Source: Clostridium sp. TW13 (GTDB lineage Bacteria > Bacillota > Clostridia > Clostridiales > Clostridiaceae). From it: a DNA stretch of 64,000 nt. How positions within the stretch are numbered: the first letter of the stretch is position 1; each line of letters begins with the position of its first letter. Positions 46,008-54,863 of the stretch are shown piece after piece. Where the stretch lies: assembly GCF_024345225.1 (NCBI RefSeq), contig NZ_BROD01000001.1, positions 496,001-560,000 on the forward strand, given 5' to 3'. Position numbers and translations under genes: made by a program. The notes under the pieces were generated by a model. That model searched no databases and was not told the DNA's origin. It saw only the letters and a program-made list of their open reading frames with translations.

Positions 46008-46019
46008 ATAGACGTCTAT
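46008..46019. promoter_or_regulatory. Palindrome in the HxlR divergent promoter region
   Basis: ATAGACGTCTAT is a perfect 12-bp palindrome about 60 bp before the regulator start; two AGTTACT direct repeats lie 10 to 40 bp to its left. Candidate HxlR operator region, not proven. Confidence 0.4.
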
Positions 46020-46078
46020 TATATAGTTATCCTGTTTTGCTGTAGCTGGCTTGGGATATGATAAGGTGGTGAAGTTTA

Positions 46079-46453
46079 ATGTATAAACATAAAATGGCAG
46101 AGGACATTCGTTGTCCGCTTGAATATGGTCTTGAAATTTTCGGTGGAAAGTGGAAATCACGAGTTATATGCGTTTTGGCTGGAAAAGGAACTTTAAGATA
46201 CAGTGAACTTAGAAAAGAGATGAGTAATATTACTGATGCTGTTCTGGCATCCACTTTAAAGGTTTTAATTTCAGATGATATTGTTCATAGAAAGTCTTTC
46301 GATGAGATTCCACCTCGCGTTGAGTATCACTTAACAGAGAAAGGCAATTCTGTGATTCCAATTCTACAGAGTATTTGCAGATGGGCTGGAGCATATCACA
46401 AGGAAGATAATGAAAATACAATGACTCAATGCAAAAAATGTGATTATAAGTAA
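46079..46453 (+). CDS. HxlR-family transcriptional regulator
   Basis: Winged-helix regulator of 124 residues: CPLEYGLEIFGGKWKSRVI, LRYSELRKEM, LTEKGNSVIPIL, typical of HxlR/YodB proteins, with the N-terminal Cys (about 12) that in YodB-type members senses quinones and aldehydes. A CKKC pair lies at the end. AAGGTGGTG before ATG. Divergent from the small barrel protein gene. Confidence 0.9.
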   Translation: MYKHKMAEDIRCPLEYGLEIFGGKWKSRVICVLAGKGTLRYSELRKEMSNITDAVLASTLKVLISDDIVHRKSFDEIPPRVEYHLTEKGNSVIPILQSICRWAGAYHKEDNENTMTQCKKCDYK

Positions 46454-46562
46454 AGAAAATAATAATGGTGAAATTAATTTAATGAGTATTATTCTTCTTA
46501 ATATTATTATTTAAATTTTAATTTAAAGTAAGCAAAATTATAAAAAAAATATAAATTAGGTA

Positions 46563-46593
46563 TTGACTTAAAGTTAGCTTTAACATTTATCAT
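46563..46593 (+). promoter_or_regulatory. MerR/AdhR-type promoter (site c)
   Basis: -35 TTGACT, 19-base spacer, -10 TATCAT. The spacer holds CTTAAAG-TTAG-CTTTAAC, close to the CTTAAAG-N4-CTTTAAG dyad known for AdhR of Bacillus subtilis. It precedes the DXS-like gene by about 55 bp, with no merR gene next to it. Confidence 0.8.
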
Positions 46594-46648
46594 GTAATTG
46601 TAGGTAGCATTTGTTTATTAATTAGATATTTATAGGAGGATAATATAT

Positions 46649-48409
46649 ATGTATTTAGAAAAAATTAATTCACCAGAAGATGTAAAAAAATTATCAGTAA
46701 ATGAAATGAAGGATTTAAGTGCAGAGATTCGTCAAGCACTTCTTAAGAAATTAAGTGAACATGGAGGACATATTGGTCCTAATCTAGGAATGGTAGAACT
46801 AACTGTTGCATTACACCACGTATTTAATTCACCAGAAGATAAAATTGTTTATGATGTTTCGCATCAAAGTTATGTTCATAAGATGCTTACTGGAAGAAAA
46901 GAAGCTTTTATCAATTCAGAGAAATATGATGATGTATCTGGTTATTCAAACCCAGAAGAAAGTGCACATGACTTTTTTAACATAGGACACACGTCTACAT
47001 CCATCAGTCTTGCATGTGGTCTTGCTAAAGCAAGAGACTTAAAAGATGAGAAGGATAATATAATTGCTATTATTGGAGATGGTTCACTAAGTGGTGGGGA
47101 AGCCTATGAAGGACTTAATAATGCTGCTGAAGCCGGAACAAATATGATTGTTATTGTAAATGATAATGATATGTCTATTGCAGAAAATCATGGTGGTTTA
47201 TATAAAAATCTTAAAGAACTTAGAGACACAGAAGGCAAAAGTGAGTGTAATTTCTTTAAGGCAATGGGATTAGATTACCATTATGTAAAAGATGGACATG
47301 ATTTTGAAGAATTAATCAGTGTATTAAAAAAGGTTAGGGATACAGATCATCCAGTAGTTGTTCATATTCATACAATCAAAGGAAAAGGATTTGAGTATGC
47401 AGAAAAGAATAAAGAACAATGGCACTGGGGAATGCCTTTCGTATTAGCAACAGGAGAATCAAAATTCTCTATGGGTGCTGGGGAGGATTATGGTAATCTT
47501 ACAGCAGAATATTTATTAGCTGCCATGAAAAATGATCCTACAGTAGTTGCAATTACATCTGGAACTCCAGCAGTGTTTGGTTTCAACCCAGAAAGAAGAA
47601 AAGAAGCAGGCAGACAATTTGTTGATGTTGGTATTGCAGAAGAACATGCAGTTGCTTTAGCTTCAGGAATTGCAAAAAATGGTGGAAAACCAGTTTATGG
47701 AGTATATAGTACATTCCTTCAAAGAACATATGACCAACTTTCACAAGATTTATGCATAAACAATAATTCAGCAGTAATACTTGTAAATTATGCTTCTGTT
47801 TATGGAATGAATGATGTAACACATATTGGATTATATGATATTGGTATGATGAGTAACATTCCCAATATGGTGTATCTTGCTCCAACATGTAAAGAAGAAT
47901 ATTTTGAGATGCTTAAATGGGGAATGAATCAACAAGATTATCCAGTGGCTATACGTGTTCCATCAATGGGAGTAATAGAGAGTGGAATAGAAGATAAGAC
48001 AGATTATTCAAAATTAAATAAATATCAAGTAACAAAAGCAGGAAAAGATGTTGCAGTGATTGCACTTGGAGATTTCTATCAACTTGGTGAGTCAGTTGTC
48101 ACAAAGCTTTCAAAGGAAAATGGTGTCGATGCTACTCTTATCAATCCAAAGTTTATCACAGGTATTGACGAAGAATTACTAGAAAGCTTAAAGAAAGAAC
48201 ATAAGCTTGTAATTACTCTTGAAGATGGAATTTTAGAGGGTGGCTTTGGTGAAAAGATTGCAAGATATTATGGAGCTTCTGATATGAAGGTATTAAACTA
48301 TGGTATCAAGAAAGAATTCTTAGATCGTTATGTTCCAGATGAACTTATGAAAAAGAATAGACTTACAGATGTTCAGATTGTAGAAGATATCATTAGTATT
48401 ATAAAATAA
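46649..48409 (+). CDS. 1-deoxy-D-xylulose-5-phosphate synthase-like enzyme
   Basis: Thiamine-diphosphate enzyme of 586 residues, similar to DXS, which joins pyruvate and glyceraldehyde-3-phosphate at the entry to the MEP isoprenoid and thiamine pathways. Seen: GGHIGPNLGMVELTVALHHV, HQSYVHKMLTGR, TPP-binding GDGSLSGGEAYEGLNNA with VNDND, then the transketolase pyrimidine domain GIAEEHAVALASG and the C-terminal domain with EDGILEGGFGEKIA. It is somewhat shorter than usual housekeeping DXS (about 620), has SHQ for the usual GHQ, and sits under a MerR-type promoter away from isoprenoid genes, so it is probably a paralogue with a special role. Confidence 0.88.
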   Translation: MYLEKINSPEDVKKLSVNEMKDLSAEIRQALLKKLSEHGGHIGPNLGMVELTVALHHVFNSPEDKIVYDVSHQSYVHKMLTGRKEAFINSEKYDDVSGYSNPEESAHDFFNIGHTSTSISLACGLAKARDLKDEKDNIIAIIGDGSLSGGEAYEGLNNAAEAGTNMIVIVNDNDMSIAENHGGLYKNLKELRDTEGKSECNFFKAMGLDYHYVKDGHDFEELISVLKKVRDTDHPVVVHIHTIKGKGFEYAEKNKEQWHWGMPFVLATGESKFSMGAGEDYGNLTAEYLLAAMKNDPTVVAITSGTPAVFGFNPERRKEAGRQFVDVGIAEEHAVALASGIAKNGGKPVYGVYSTFLQRTYDQLSQDLCINNNSAVILVNYASVYGMNDVTHIGLYDIGMMSNIPNMVYLAPTCKEEYFEMLKWGMNQQDYPVAIRVPSMGVIESGIEDKTDYSKLNKYQVTKAGKDVAVIALGDFYQLGESVVTKLSKENGVDATLINPKFITGIDEELLESLKKEHKLVITLEDGILEGGFGEKIARYYGASDMKVLNYGIKKEFLDRYVPDELMKKNRLTDVQIVEDIISIIK

Positions 48410-48507
48410 GGTATTCAAGAGATATTTATAGCAAAGCCTTCAGAGACGAATCATCAGGAATATGTGAATGTTTTTAGAAGCTCCTATAAATAAAAAGTGA
48501 AAATCTA

Positions 48508-48590
48508 AATCTAAATACAATGAGTAGCACTATTAATCAATAAAAATTGGTTATATTGTGACAACTCAGTGTATTTAGATTTTATTGCTT
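48508..48590 (+). terminator. Terminator after DXS-like gene
   Basis: AATCTAAATACAATGAGT pairs with ACTCAGTGTATTTAGATT (one mismatch) across a long loop, followed by TTTATT. About 100 bp past the stop. Confidence 0.65.
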
Positions 48591-48660
48591 TGATTATATA
48601 AATAAAATCAAATAGTGTACAAGCAAGTACACGAGAGATTAATGAAAGAAGGATAAGCTA

Positions 48661-49512
48661 ATGAAACTAATAAAACAACAATTTTTAACAGGTGAAAGAG
48701 CATTATTCAATAGCAAGGATTTACAGATTTCTTATTCAACATTTGCTGATGGGGAATCTCCATTAAAGGAAAGTAAAGATATTAAAATAGACTACAGTAT
48801 GTTTAAATGGAAATATCCGTTGTGGTACTGTAAGAATATTGTAGTAGAGAACAGTACATTTTTTGAAACAGCTCGTTCTGGAATTTGGTATACTGAAAAT
48901 ATTACAATAACCAATACTATTATTGATGCACCGAAGAACTTTAGGCGTGTAAAAGGCATTACTTTAGAGAATGTTACCATGCACAATGCCAGTGAGACTT
49001 TATGGAACTGCGATGAGATTTCTTTAAAAAATGTAACAGCCAAAGGGGATTACTTTGGCATGAACAGTACAAATATTAAAATTGACGGATTTCAATTGTC
49101 AGGAAATTATTCTTTTGATGGAGCGAAAAATATTGAGATTCATAACGCAAAGATGCTGTCAAAGGATGCATTTTGGAACTGTGAAAATGTAACAGTTTAT
49201 GACTCATTTATTTCAGGAGAATACTTGGGATGGAATTCTAAGAATTTGACCTTTGTAAACTGTACTATTGAAAGCTTACAGGGCCTATGTTATATTGATA
49301 ATCTTGTAATGAAAAACTGTCAATTGTTAAATACTACACTGGCATTTGAATATTCTACAGTAGATGTACATATTAACAACACTATTGATAGCGTAATGAA
49401 TCCTTCTGCTGGTAGAATCTGTGCAGAGGGCATTGGTGAATTGATTATGGATGCAACAAAGATAAATCCTGAGAGAACAGAGATTAGCTATATGGAAGCA
49501 GAAAAGTTATAG
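48661..49512 (+). CDS. DUF3737 family protein (right-handed beta-helix)
   Basis: A 283-residue protein made of repeating short strands with N-x-x-I/V steps (ENITITNT, KGITLENV, DEISLKNV, KNIEIHNA, ENVTVYDS, KNLTFVNC), the pattern of a right-handed beta-helix. The beginning MKLIKQQFLTGERALF matches the DUF3737 family, of unknown function and probably carbohydrate-related. No signal peptide. AGAAGGAT before ATG. It is followed 29 bp later by a lipoprotein gene, probably in one transcript. Confidence 0.85.
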   Translation: MKLIKQQFLTGERALFNSKDLQISYSTFADGESPLKESKDIKIDYSMFKWKYPLWYCKNIVVENSTFFETARSGIWYTENITITNTIIDAPKNFRRVKGITLENVTMHNASETLWNCDEISLKNVTAKGDYFGMNSTNIKIDGFQLSGNYSFDGAKNIEIHNAKMLSKDAFWNCENVTVYDSFISGEYLGWNSKNLTFVNCTIESLQGLCYIDNLVMKNCQLLNTTLAFEYSTVDVHINNTIDSVMNPSAGRICAEGIGELIMDATKINPERTEISYMEAEKL

Positions 49513-49541
49513 AAAGATTTATACACGCAAATGGTAGTAAA

Positions 49542-50132
49542 ATGAAAAAAATCGTATTTATATTTTTTACTCTTGTTATCATGTTTACTTTTGCTGGATG
49601 TAATAATAATATAGAAAACAATGGACATTCATCATCTGAAGCATCTGGCAATTCTAAAAATAAATCAGCTGATGAACACAATACAGTTCCAATAGATAAT
49701 AAGAAGATAACACCAGTGGATAATGAGAAAAACGTAACACCGGTAGATAATAAAAAGGAGGCAGCACAAGTGGAAAAAATGACTACTATGAATATAACAG
49801 TGGACAACAAAATATTTACTGCAACTATCGAGAATAATGACACTGCTAAAGCATTTGTTAAACAGCTTCCATTAACAGTGTACATGTCTGACCTTTATGG
49901 CAATGAAAAATATAATTATTTGTCAAGTAACCTGCCAGGCACATCATCTTGTCCGGGCAAAATTAATGAAGGTGATTTAATGCTTTATGGAAACAACTGC
50001 CTTGTTCTTTTCTATAAGACATTCAATACTTCATACAGCTACGTAAAACTTGGACATATAGATAAAACAGCAGGACTTGCTGAGGCAGTAGGGTCAGGCG
50101 AAGTGAAAGTTGCATTTTCAGTAAGCAAATAA
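49542..50132 (+). CDS. Lipoprotein with cyclophilin-like domain
   Basis: Secreted lipoprotein of 196 residues: signal peptide with lipobox FAGC (Cys20), a low-complexity spacer (22-80) rich in Asn, Lys and Asp with VDNKK/VDNEK repeats, then a cyclophilin-like domain (about 85-196): MNITVDNKIFTATI, NDTAKAFVKQLP, INEGDLMLYGNNCLVLFY, HIDKTAGLAEAVG. That fold belongs to the bacterial cyclophilin-like family of about 110 residues, whose members are often anchored outside. Linked to the DUF3737 gene upstream; strong terminator after. Confidence 0.85.
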   Translation: MKKIVFIFFTLVIMFTFAGCNNNIENNGHSSSEASGNSKNKSADEHNTVPIDNKKITPVDNEKNVTPVDNKKEAAQVEKMTTMNITVDNKIFTATIENNDTAKAFVKQLPLTVYMSDLYGNEKYNYLSSNLPGTSSCPGKINEGDLMLYGNNCLVLFYKTFNTSYSYVKLGHIDKTAGLAEAVGSGEVKVAFSVSK

Positions 50133-50148
50133 AAATAAGAAACATAAA

Positions 50149-50202
50149 AGACTAGGAAGCAACTTGCTATAGTTATAGCGAGTAACCTCCTAGTTTTTTT
50201 AT
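50149..50202 (+). terminator. Terminator after lipoprotein gene
   Basis: ACTAGGA and TCCTAGT arms enclose an inner GCTATA/TATAGC stem and end in seven T. Confidence 0.85.
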
Positions 50203-50343
50203 ATTTATATTAATAAGGGTTATAAATCATATTAGATACTACATTAATTAATACAACTAGACACTTACCTGAGTGGGATTCTAGTAAAGCTCAATTAACA
50301 ATAAAATTAAGGCTACTTTGAATAGTGTTTACGGGGTTACATA

Positions 50344-51900
50344 TCAAGGTTTAGTAACTGTTCCATAAAGATTTGTAGGAAGTTTATCTAGTGTTATTAC
50401 ATATGGACTGTTGTAAATAGCACTTAGACGAGCAGAGTCGTTATAAGTTGGACTTGTAATGAAATCGCCATACCAAGGGCAGAAATATAACCACCATGCT
50501 CCTTGATTAACAATGTTCTGAATGTCTGGAATTACATCATTTTCTGTCATTGCTACCATCTTTGTATCATTTGTGTCATTTACAAGTGATAGAAATGCTG
50601 TTGTTGCAGCACTTGTTTTCCAAGTGTAAGGAGAACCTTCATATTTATCATAGCCAACAATATCTACATATTTATCTCCTGGATACCATTGAGCTGAGTT
50701 TGCATAGGTATAAAGATTTACTTCCCATATTATATTATGAATACCGTATTTTTCAGTAAGAGTAGTATAAAGAAGCTGCCAAAGTTGCTTGTACACTTCT
50801 GCTCCTGAAGAACCCCACCAGAACCATGCACCAGAACCATTGATATTATTGTTACCTTCAGCTTCGTGGAAAGGTCTGAAAAGTAAAGGAACATTAGCAT
50901 TTTGTAGAGTTTTAAGTTGTTTTGCAAGATCATCAATTGCAAGCATCAAGTAAGCATATTCCTTTGTTGATTTGTCTAGACAATTAGAAGCTTTAAAGCT
51001 AGAGGTTGGTTTGTAGGTACAATTTTTCCAATCTAACTTATCACCAAGTTTATAGTTTGCAAAATCAGTTGGTATATTGATATGCCAAGATGAAGTTGCG
51101 ATGCCACCACGTTGTTTTACCCATTGAATGATACGGTTTGTTGTGCCGTCCTCCCATCCGTATAAAGGATTGTAGTTCATCATGTCAAAACCTCTAATTG
51201 CAGGATATTTACCTGTTTTGTCATGGATATAATTAAATTCGAGTTCTGCATCTCCGTTATTTCCTCCACCATAAATTTCTTGTTGTCCAGAAAGAATATG
51301 ATTTCCGTAAACGCTTGTAAGATACTTTTTAAGGTTTTTTGTTTCTGTGGTTGCGTTTACATCACATGGAGCAGAGTCAACCTTTAGTGCAGGCATTTTT
51401 GCATAGTCAAAGGTTACTGTGTCGTAAAGTACAAAGCCCCAACTTCCAGAAGAACCAATTTCTATTTTTGTTTGTCCAGCTTGAAGATAAAAATATCCAA
51501 AGCTGTAATCAGCCCAGCCACCCTTGTTTGGAATATAGAAATTACCTTGTGCTACTCCGTTGATGCTAAGAACCTGAAGTCTAGTATCACCCTTGTTTCC
51601 AAGATACATCCAGCATCTTGTAGAAACTTCATACATGCCATTTTTAGGAACTGTAACATTTAAGGTTACTGTCCCTGAGTTTGCTGCCCATACAAATCCG
51701 TCTCCTGAATATCCAGGATATTTAGTGCCATAAACATTGTTGGTAACTGTAGCCCCATTACCAAGAGTACAGGATTCTGCTTCCACTTTTATTGGGAGGG
51801 AAGAGTCTGCTTTTGCTGGTGTAGATCTAAACACTAGCAAAGAGCACACTAATGCAAACGTTAACAAAAGGGAAAGTGGTTTGAGTAAGTTTTTTTTCAT
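50344..51900 (-). CDS. Secreted GH26 beta-mannanase with N-terminal CBM
   Basis: Exported glycoside hydrolase of 518 residues. Signal peptide 1-31, then a carbohydrate-binding beta-sandwich of the CBM6/35 type (about 33-165: IKVEAESCTLGNG, GYSGDGFVW, YEVSTRCWMYLGN), then a GH26 barrel (about 178-505) with the acid/base Glu346 in RPFHEAEG, the nucleophile Glu453 in AMTEND, and GAWFWWG. GH26 enzymes cut beta-1,4-mannan. AGGAGG before the ATG. Single gene, not in a polysaccharide operon here; an upstream inverted repeat may control it. Confidence 0.93.
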   Translation of the reverse strand: MKKNLLKPLSLLLTFALVCSLLVFRSTPAKADSSLPIKVEAESCTLGNGATVTNNVYGTKYPGYSGDGFVWAANSGTVTLNVTVPKNGMYEVSTRCWMYLGNKGDTRLQVLSINGVAQGNFYIPNKGGWADYSFGYFYLQAGQTKIEIGSSGSWGFVLYDTVTFDYAKMPALKVDSAPCDVNATTETKNLKKYLTSVYGNHILSGQQEIYGGGNNGDAELEFNYIHDKTGKYPAIRGFDMMNYNPLYGWEDGTTNRIIQWVKQRGGIATSSWHINIPTDFANYKLGDKLDWKNCTYKPTSSFKASNCLDKSTKEYAYLMLAIDDLAKQLKTLQNANVPLLFRPFHEAEGNNNINGSGAWFWWGSSGAEVYKQLWQLLYTTLTEKYGIHNIIWEVNLYTYANSAQWYPGDKYVDIVGYDKYEGSPYTWKTSAATTAFLSLVNDTNDTKMVAMTENDVIPDIQNIVNQGAWWLYFCPWYGDFITSPTYNDSARLSAIYNSPYVITLDKLPTNLYGTVTKP

Positions 51901-51954
51901 TATAGATTCCTCCTTAAAATAATATTTTTTTAATAACTGAAGTTAATTAGATGG

Positions 51955-51981
51955 AACTTTACAAGTTATTATTGTAAAGTT
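51955..51981. promoter_or_regulatory. Inverted repeat in GH26 leader
   Basis: AACTTTACAA and TTGTAAAGTT, perfect 10-bp arms over seven bases, 55 bp before the GH26 start codon. It may be an operator or an mRNA leader hairpin. Confidence 0.45.
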
Positions 51982-52337
51982 TCTGTGTCCTATAAGTTAT
52001 ATTTTAATTCATTATAATGTAATATAATCAAATAATATCCTAAAGCTGCTATTTTTTTTCTTGAAATAATAGACTGATATTATTGTGTTTTTAGGCTCTT
52101 AAATTTATTTTTTAAGCTTAAAATTACGCAAATAAAAATTTCAATATTCTTTACACTTTAAATTATAGAGTTTACTAATGCTTTTAGTTACTTTACATAT
52201 AAGTCTAATTGTTATAAGAATTAAACTATTAAAAAATAATCATAAAACTTTTATATAATTAAACAGTCAATCTTAATATATTTTTTAAGTGTATAATAAT
52301 TCGATATTTTTCCATATTAACTAATTTACATTACAAG

Positions 52338-52385
52338 AAAGAGCAGCCTTATTTATAAATTGAATAAGGCTGCTCTTTTCTTTAA
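52338..52385 (-). terminator. Strong (possibly bidirectional) terminator
   Basis: AAAGAGCAGCCTTATT and AATAAGGCTGCTCTTT pair perfectly over nine bases; both sides have T/A tracts. It ends the minus-strand membrane protein gene just to its right. Confidence 0.85.
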
Positions 52386-52419
52386 TTAAACATTATGTCA
52401 TATTTTTATATTTACTTAT

Positions 52420-52971
52420 CTAGAGTGATTGCTTTTTAGGACTTAATTTGAATAGTATGATTCCTATAAATAATTTTATAAGTGCATCTATAATGCTAAA
52501 TATAGCAAATGATATACTAATTAAATATAGGCCAATACATGAATTTATAATTAATAATATAGCAAGTAATAATGCTAATTTTCCATGAACTAATGTGAAA
52601 GGTATGAAGTGAATACCAACTGCCAATAAAACAAGTAACCATATAAGTCTATAATTGCCTGTCCCACTTAAAGACATGCCGATAATTGGAGTAACTACAG
52701 CTATAAATAGCATTGAAAATTTAGAAGCCTTCTCCTGCAATGGAGTTGATTCACCAACAGAAAATCTTTTTCTAATTTTCTTGTTAAACATTATGCCTAT
52801 CATGCTCATAGCATATCCAACAATAAATATCCAAACATTAGGATATTGATCAGTTCCCAAAATTATTGATATTATCATGGTAATACCTACACCTATAAGA
52901 AATAAACCAAATACCCGTTGTCTTGGATAAGGATATATAGATTTACTTAATGCAGTTTTATCTGTTACCAT
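52420..52971 (-). CDS. Hypothetical integral membrane protein
   Basis: A 183-residue protein with six likely helices (about 22-40, 46-60, 86-104, 108-122, 128-150, 152-172), a cytosolic N-terminus with YPYPRQR, and a Lys-rich end. No catalytic motif or recognised family. AAGGAGGGAG before ATG. Monocistronic, with its own terminator. Confidence 0.75.
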   Translation of the reverse strand: MVTDKTALSKSIYPYPRQRVFGLFLIGVGITMIISIILGTDQYPNVWIFIVGYAMSMIGIMFNKKIRKRFSVGESTPLQEKASKFSMLFIAVVTPIIGMSLSGTGNYRLIWLLVLLAVGIHFIPFTLVHGKLALLLAILLIINSCIGLYLISISFAIFSIIDALIKLFIGIILFKLSPKKQSL

Positions 52972-53173
52972 AGTACTCCCTCCTTAAATTAATAACTTCT
53001 TTAAAATGCACAATATTTTACAAAACAACAAGAAGTTACAGATTCTATTTGCTAATTATAACATTAATTTCAATATAATTGAATACATAGAGTTCACTTT
53101 CTTTAATTTAAAATTACTTTTCATTTCTACTTAAATATATAGCAAATTTTAAGGTTAATCTTTAAAGAATTTT

Positions 53174-53620
53174 CTACAAGTTATCTGTATCTTTTTCAGC
53201 TTCTTTATGTAAAAACTTCATAGCCAGTTCTTCTCTTAATCCCGGAACTTCAGTAGTTCCTTTTTGCTTAGCAATTCTGTAAAATTCACATTTATAATTA
53301 ATTCTTTCAAGTGCATTTTGTAGAATTGCAATTTGTTTTTTAGTCTGTTCTTTTTGATGGAGAAATAGCTCATATCTCTGTTCGATGGTAGAATCGCCTT
53401 CTTCACACCACTCAAAGAATTGTTTGATTTCTTTAAGGGGCATACCTGTATTTTTTAAACATTCTATCATTTTTAAGCATTCAACATCTGTATCATCGAA
53501 TATTCTTATATTACCACCTGTTCTGTTCACAAGTGGGAGAAGGCCTTCTTTGTCATAGTAGCGCAAAGCTGAGATAGATATATTTAACATCTTTGAAACA
53601 TCACCAATTGAATAATTCAT
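53174..53620 (-). CDS. MerR-family regulator (AdhR-like, with Cys54)
   Basis: Regulator of 148 residues: winged helix IGDVSKMLNISISALRYYDK, read as IGDVSKML and ALRYYDKEGLLPLV; RIFDDTD; then ECLKNTGMPLKEIKQFFEWC and a coiled coil. Cys54 before NTGMPL matches the aldehyde-sensing Cys position of AdhR-like proteins. Start at 53620 is set by GGGAGG six bases upstream; an in-frame ATG at 53641 has none. Divergent from the cupin/CMD operon, whose promoter has the MerR-type dyad, so it probably activates that operon on carbonyl stress. Confidence 0.9.
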   Translation of the reverse strand: MNYSIGDVSKMLNISISALRYYDKEGLLPLVNRTGGNIRIFDDTDVECLKMIECLKNTGMPLKEIKQFFEWCEEGDSTIEQRYELFLHQKEQTKKQIAILQNALERINYKCEFYRIAKQKGTTEVPGLREELAMKFLHKEAEKDTDNL

Positions 53621-53712
53621 AAATTTCCTCCCATAATGCATCTAAAAGCAAATAGATTTATATGCTATTTTAAATTGTTATTTATTTTTTGATGCCAAGT
53701 ATAAATAAAGTA

Positions 53713-53743
53713 TTGACCTAAAGTTAGGTTTAGGTATTAGAAT
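53713..53743 (+). promoter_or_regulatory. MerR/AdhR-type promoter (site d)
   Basis: -35 TTGACC, 19-base spacer, -10 TAGAAT, with CCTAAAG-TTAG-GTTTAGG between, perfect outer arms. It lies between the divergent merR and the cupin gene, about 90 bp before the latter. Confidence 0.8.
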
Positions 53744-53831
53744 AAATATATCATAAGATATAAAAGGAACTTATGCAAGATTAAAAGATGCTTTTATTCT
53801 ATGAATTATAGAAAAGAAAAGGAGAAAAGAT

Positions 53832-54242
53832 ATGAATATAGAGGAACTTGAAAAGGTATCTAATTTTTCACTTGGAGAAGAGAATACTGCTTATGCAAAA
53901 TATTTTATCGGGAAAAGCTATTTAAGCCTTTTAAATGATAAGGAAGCTGTTATCTGTAATATTACATTTGAACCAGGATGTCGTAATAACTGGCATATTC
54001 ATCACGGCAGCGGACAAATATTAATCTGTGTTGGTGGTCATGGCTGGTATCAAGAGTTTGGTAAAGAACCTCAACTTTTAAAGAGTGGTGATGTAGTCTA
54101 TATAGCTCCAGAGATTAAGCATTGGCATGGTGCTGTAGCAGAGGAAGCTTTTGCACATCTAGCCTTATCTATTCCAGTAGAAGGTGGTTCTAACGAATGG
54201 TGTGAACCAGTGACAGATGAAGAGTATAAAAAATTAGGATAG
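53832..54242 (+). CDS. Cupin-domain protein
   Basis: A 136-residue single cupin barrel with metal-binding motif 1 (NWHIHHGSGQILICVGG...G) and motif 2 (GDVVYIAPEIKHWHGA). Cupins of this size next to carboxymuconolactone decarboxylase genes are common and often co-occur in stress operons. AAAGGAG before ATG; the CMD gene follows 49 bp later. Substrate unknown. Confidence 0.9.
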   Translation: MNIEELEKVSNFSLGEENTAYAKYFIGKSYLSLLNDKEAVICNITFEPGCRNNWHIHHGSGQILICVGGHGWYQEFGKEPQLLKSGDVVYIAPEIKHWHGAVAEEAFAHLALSIPVEGGSNEWCEPVTDEEYKKLG

Positions 54243-54291
54243 TATGTGATAAGACAGGATGAAAATTCTATTATAAAGAAAGGAGATAAGT

Positions 54292-54612
54292 ATGAAAAAG
54301 CAAACAGCAGGGAGAGATGCCCTTGGAACCTTCGCACCTAAATTTGCAGAATTAAATGATGATGTTTTATTTGGAGAGGTGTGGTCAAGAGAAGATAAGT
54401 TGTCACTTAGAGATAGAAGTCTAATTACAGTAACTGCACTAATGACAAAGGGGATTTTCGATAACTCTTTGAAATACCATATGGCAAATGCAAAAAATAA
54501 TGGAGTAACAGCAGAAGAAATTGCTGAAGTTATTACACACTTAGCATTTTATGTTGGATGGCCTAATGCTTGGGCAGCATTTACACTAGCAAAGGAAGTT
54601 TGGGAGGATTAA
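54292..54612 (+). CDS. Carboxymuconolactone decarboxylase family protein
   Basis: A 106-residue helical protein of the CMD/AhpD-like fold: FGEVWSREDKLSLRDRSLITVTAL and NNGVTAEEIAEVITHLAFYVGWP. It has no CxxC, so it is of the gamma-CMD type, not the AhpD type. AAGGAG before ATG. Second gene of the MerR-controlled pair; in Bacillus subtilis AdhR also controls a CMD homologue, which supports a carbonyl-stress role. Confidence 0.9.
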   Translation: MKKQTAGRDALGTFAPKFAELNDDVLFGEVWSREDKLSLRDRSLITVTALMTKGIFDNSLKYHMANAKNNGVTAEEIAEVITHLAFYVGWPNAWAAFTLAKEVWED

Positions 54613-54687
54613 ATAGTAGTTAAGAGGCTAAATTTTAATTAGCTTAACATATGATTAGATTATATCAAGATGCTTTTATTAGGAGCT

Positions 54688-54752
54688 AATAAGCTTCAAG
54701 TGGCATTTTTACTATAAATATTTATATATTTAAATAGTTATATAGTTAAATA
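54688..54752. repeat. Dispersed intergenic repeat, copy 2
   Basis: Matches 32818-32884 over about 65 bp. Its right part forms the left arm of the terminator here. Confidence 0.5.
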
Positions 54753-54785
54753 TAAAAAAGTTTAACTATATAACTATTTTTATTT
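54732..54785 (+). terminator. Terminator after cupin/CMD operon
   Basis: AAATAGTTATATAGTTAAA pairs perfectly with its complement 10 bases later, then a T-rich tail. Confidence 0.85.
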
Positions 54786-54863
54786 TTAGATGCTTAACTG
54801 TAAATAATTCTTATATGAAATACTGTTATTTGGATATACTCATACATTTGTGTTTAATAAGGA

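Larger units (their letters stand above)
51901..52419. other. Intergenic region upstream of the GH26 gene
   Basis: About 430 bp of AT-rich leader and promoter sequence for the mannanase gene, including the 10-bp-arm inverted repeat at 51955-51981, then the terminator of the next minus-strand gene. No coding sequence recognised. Confidence 0.5.
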
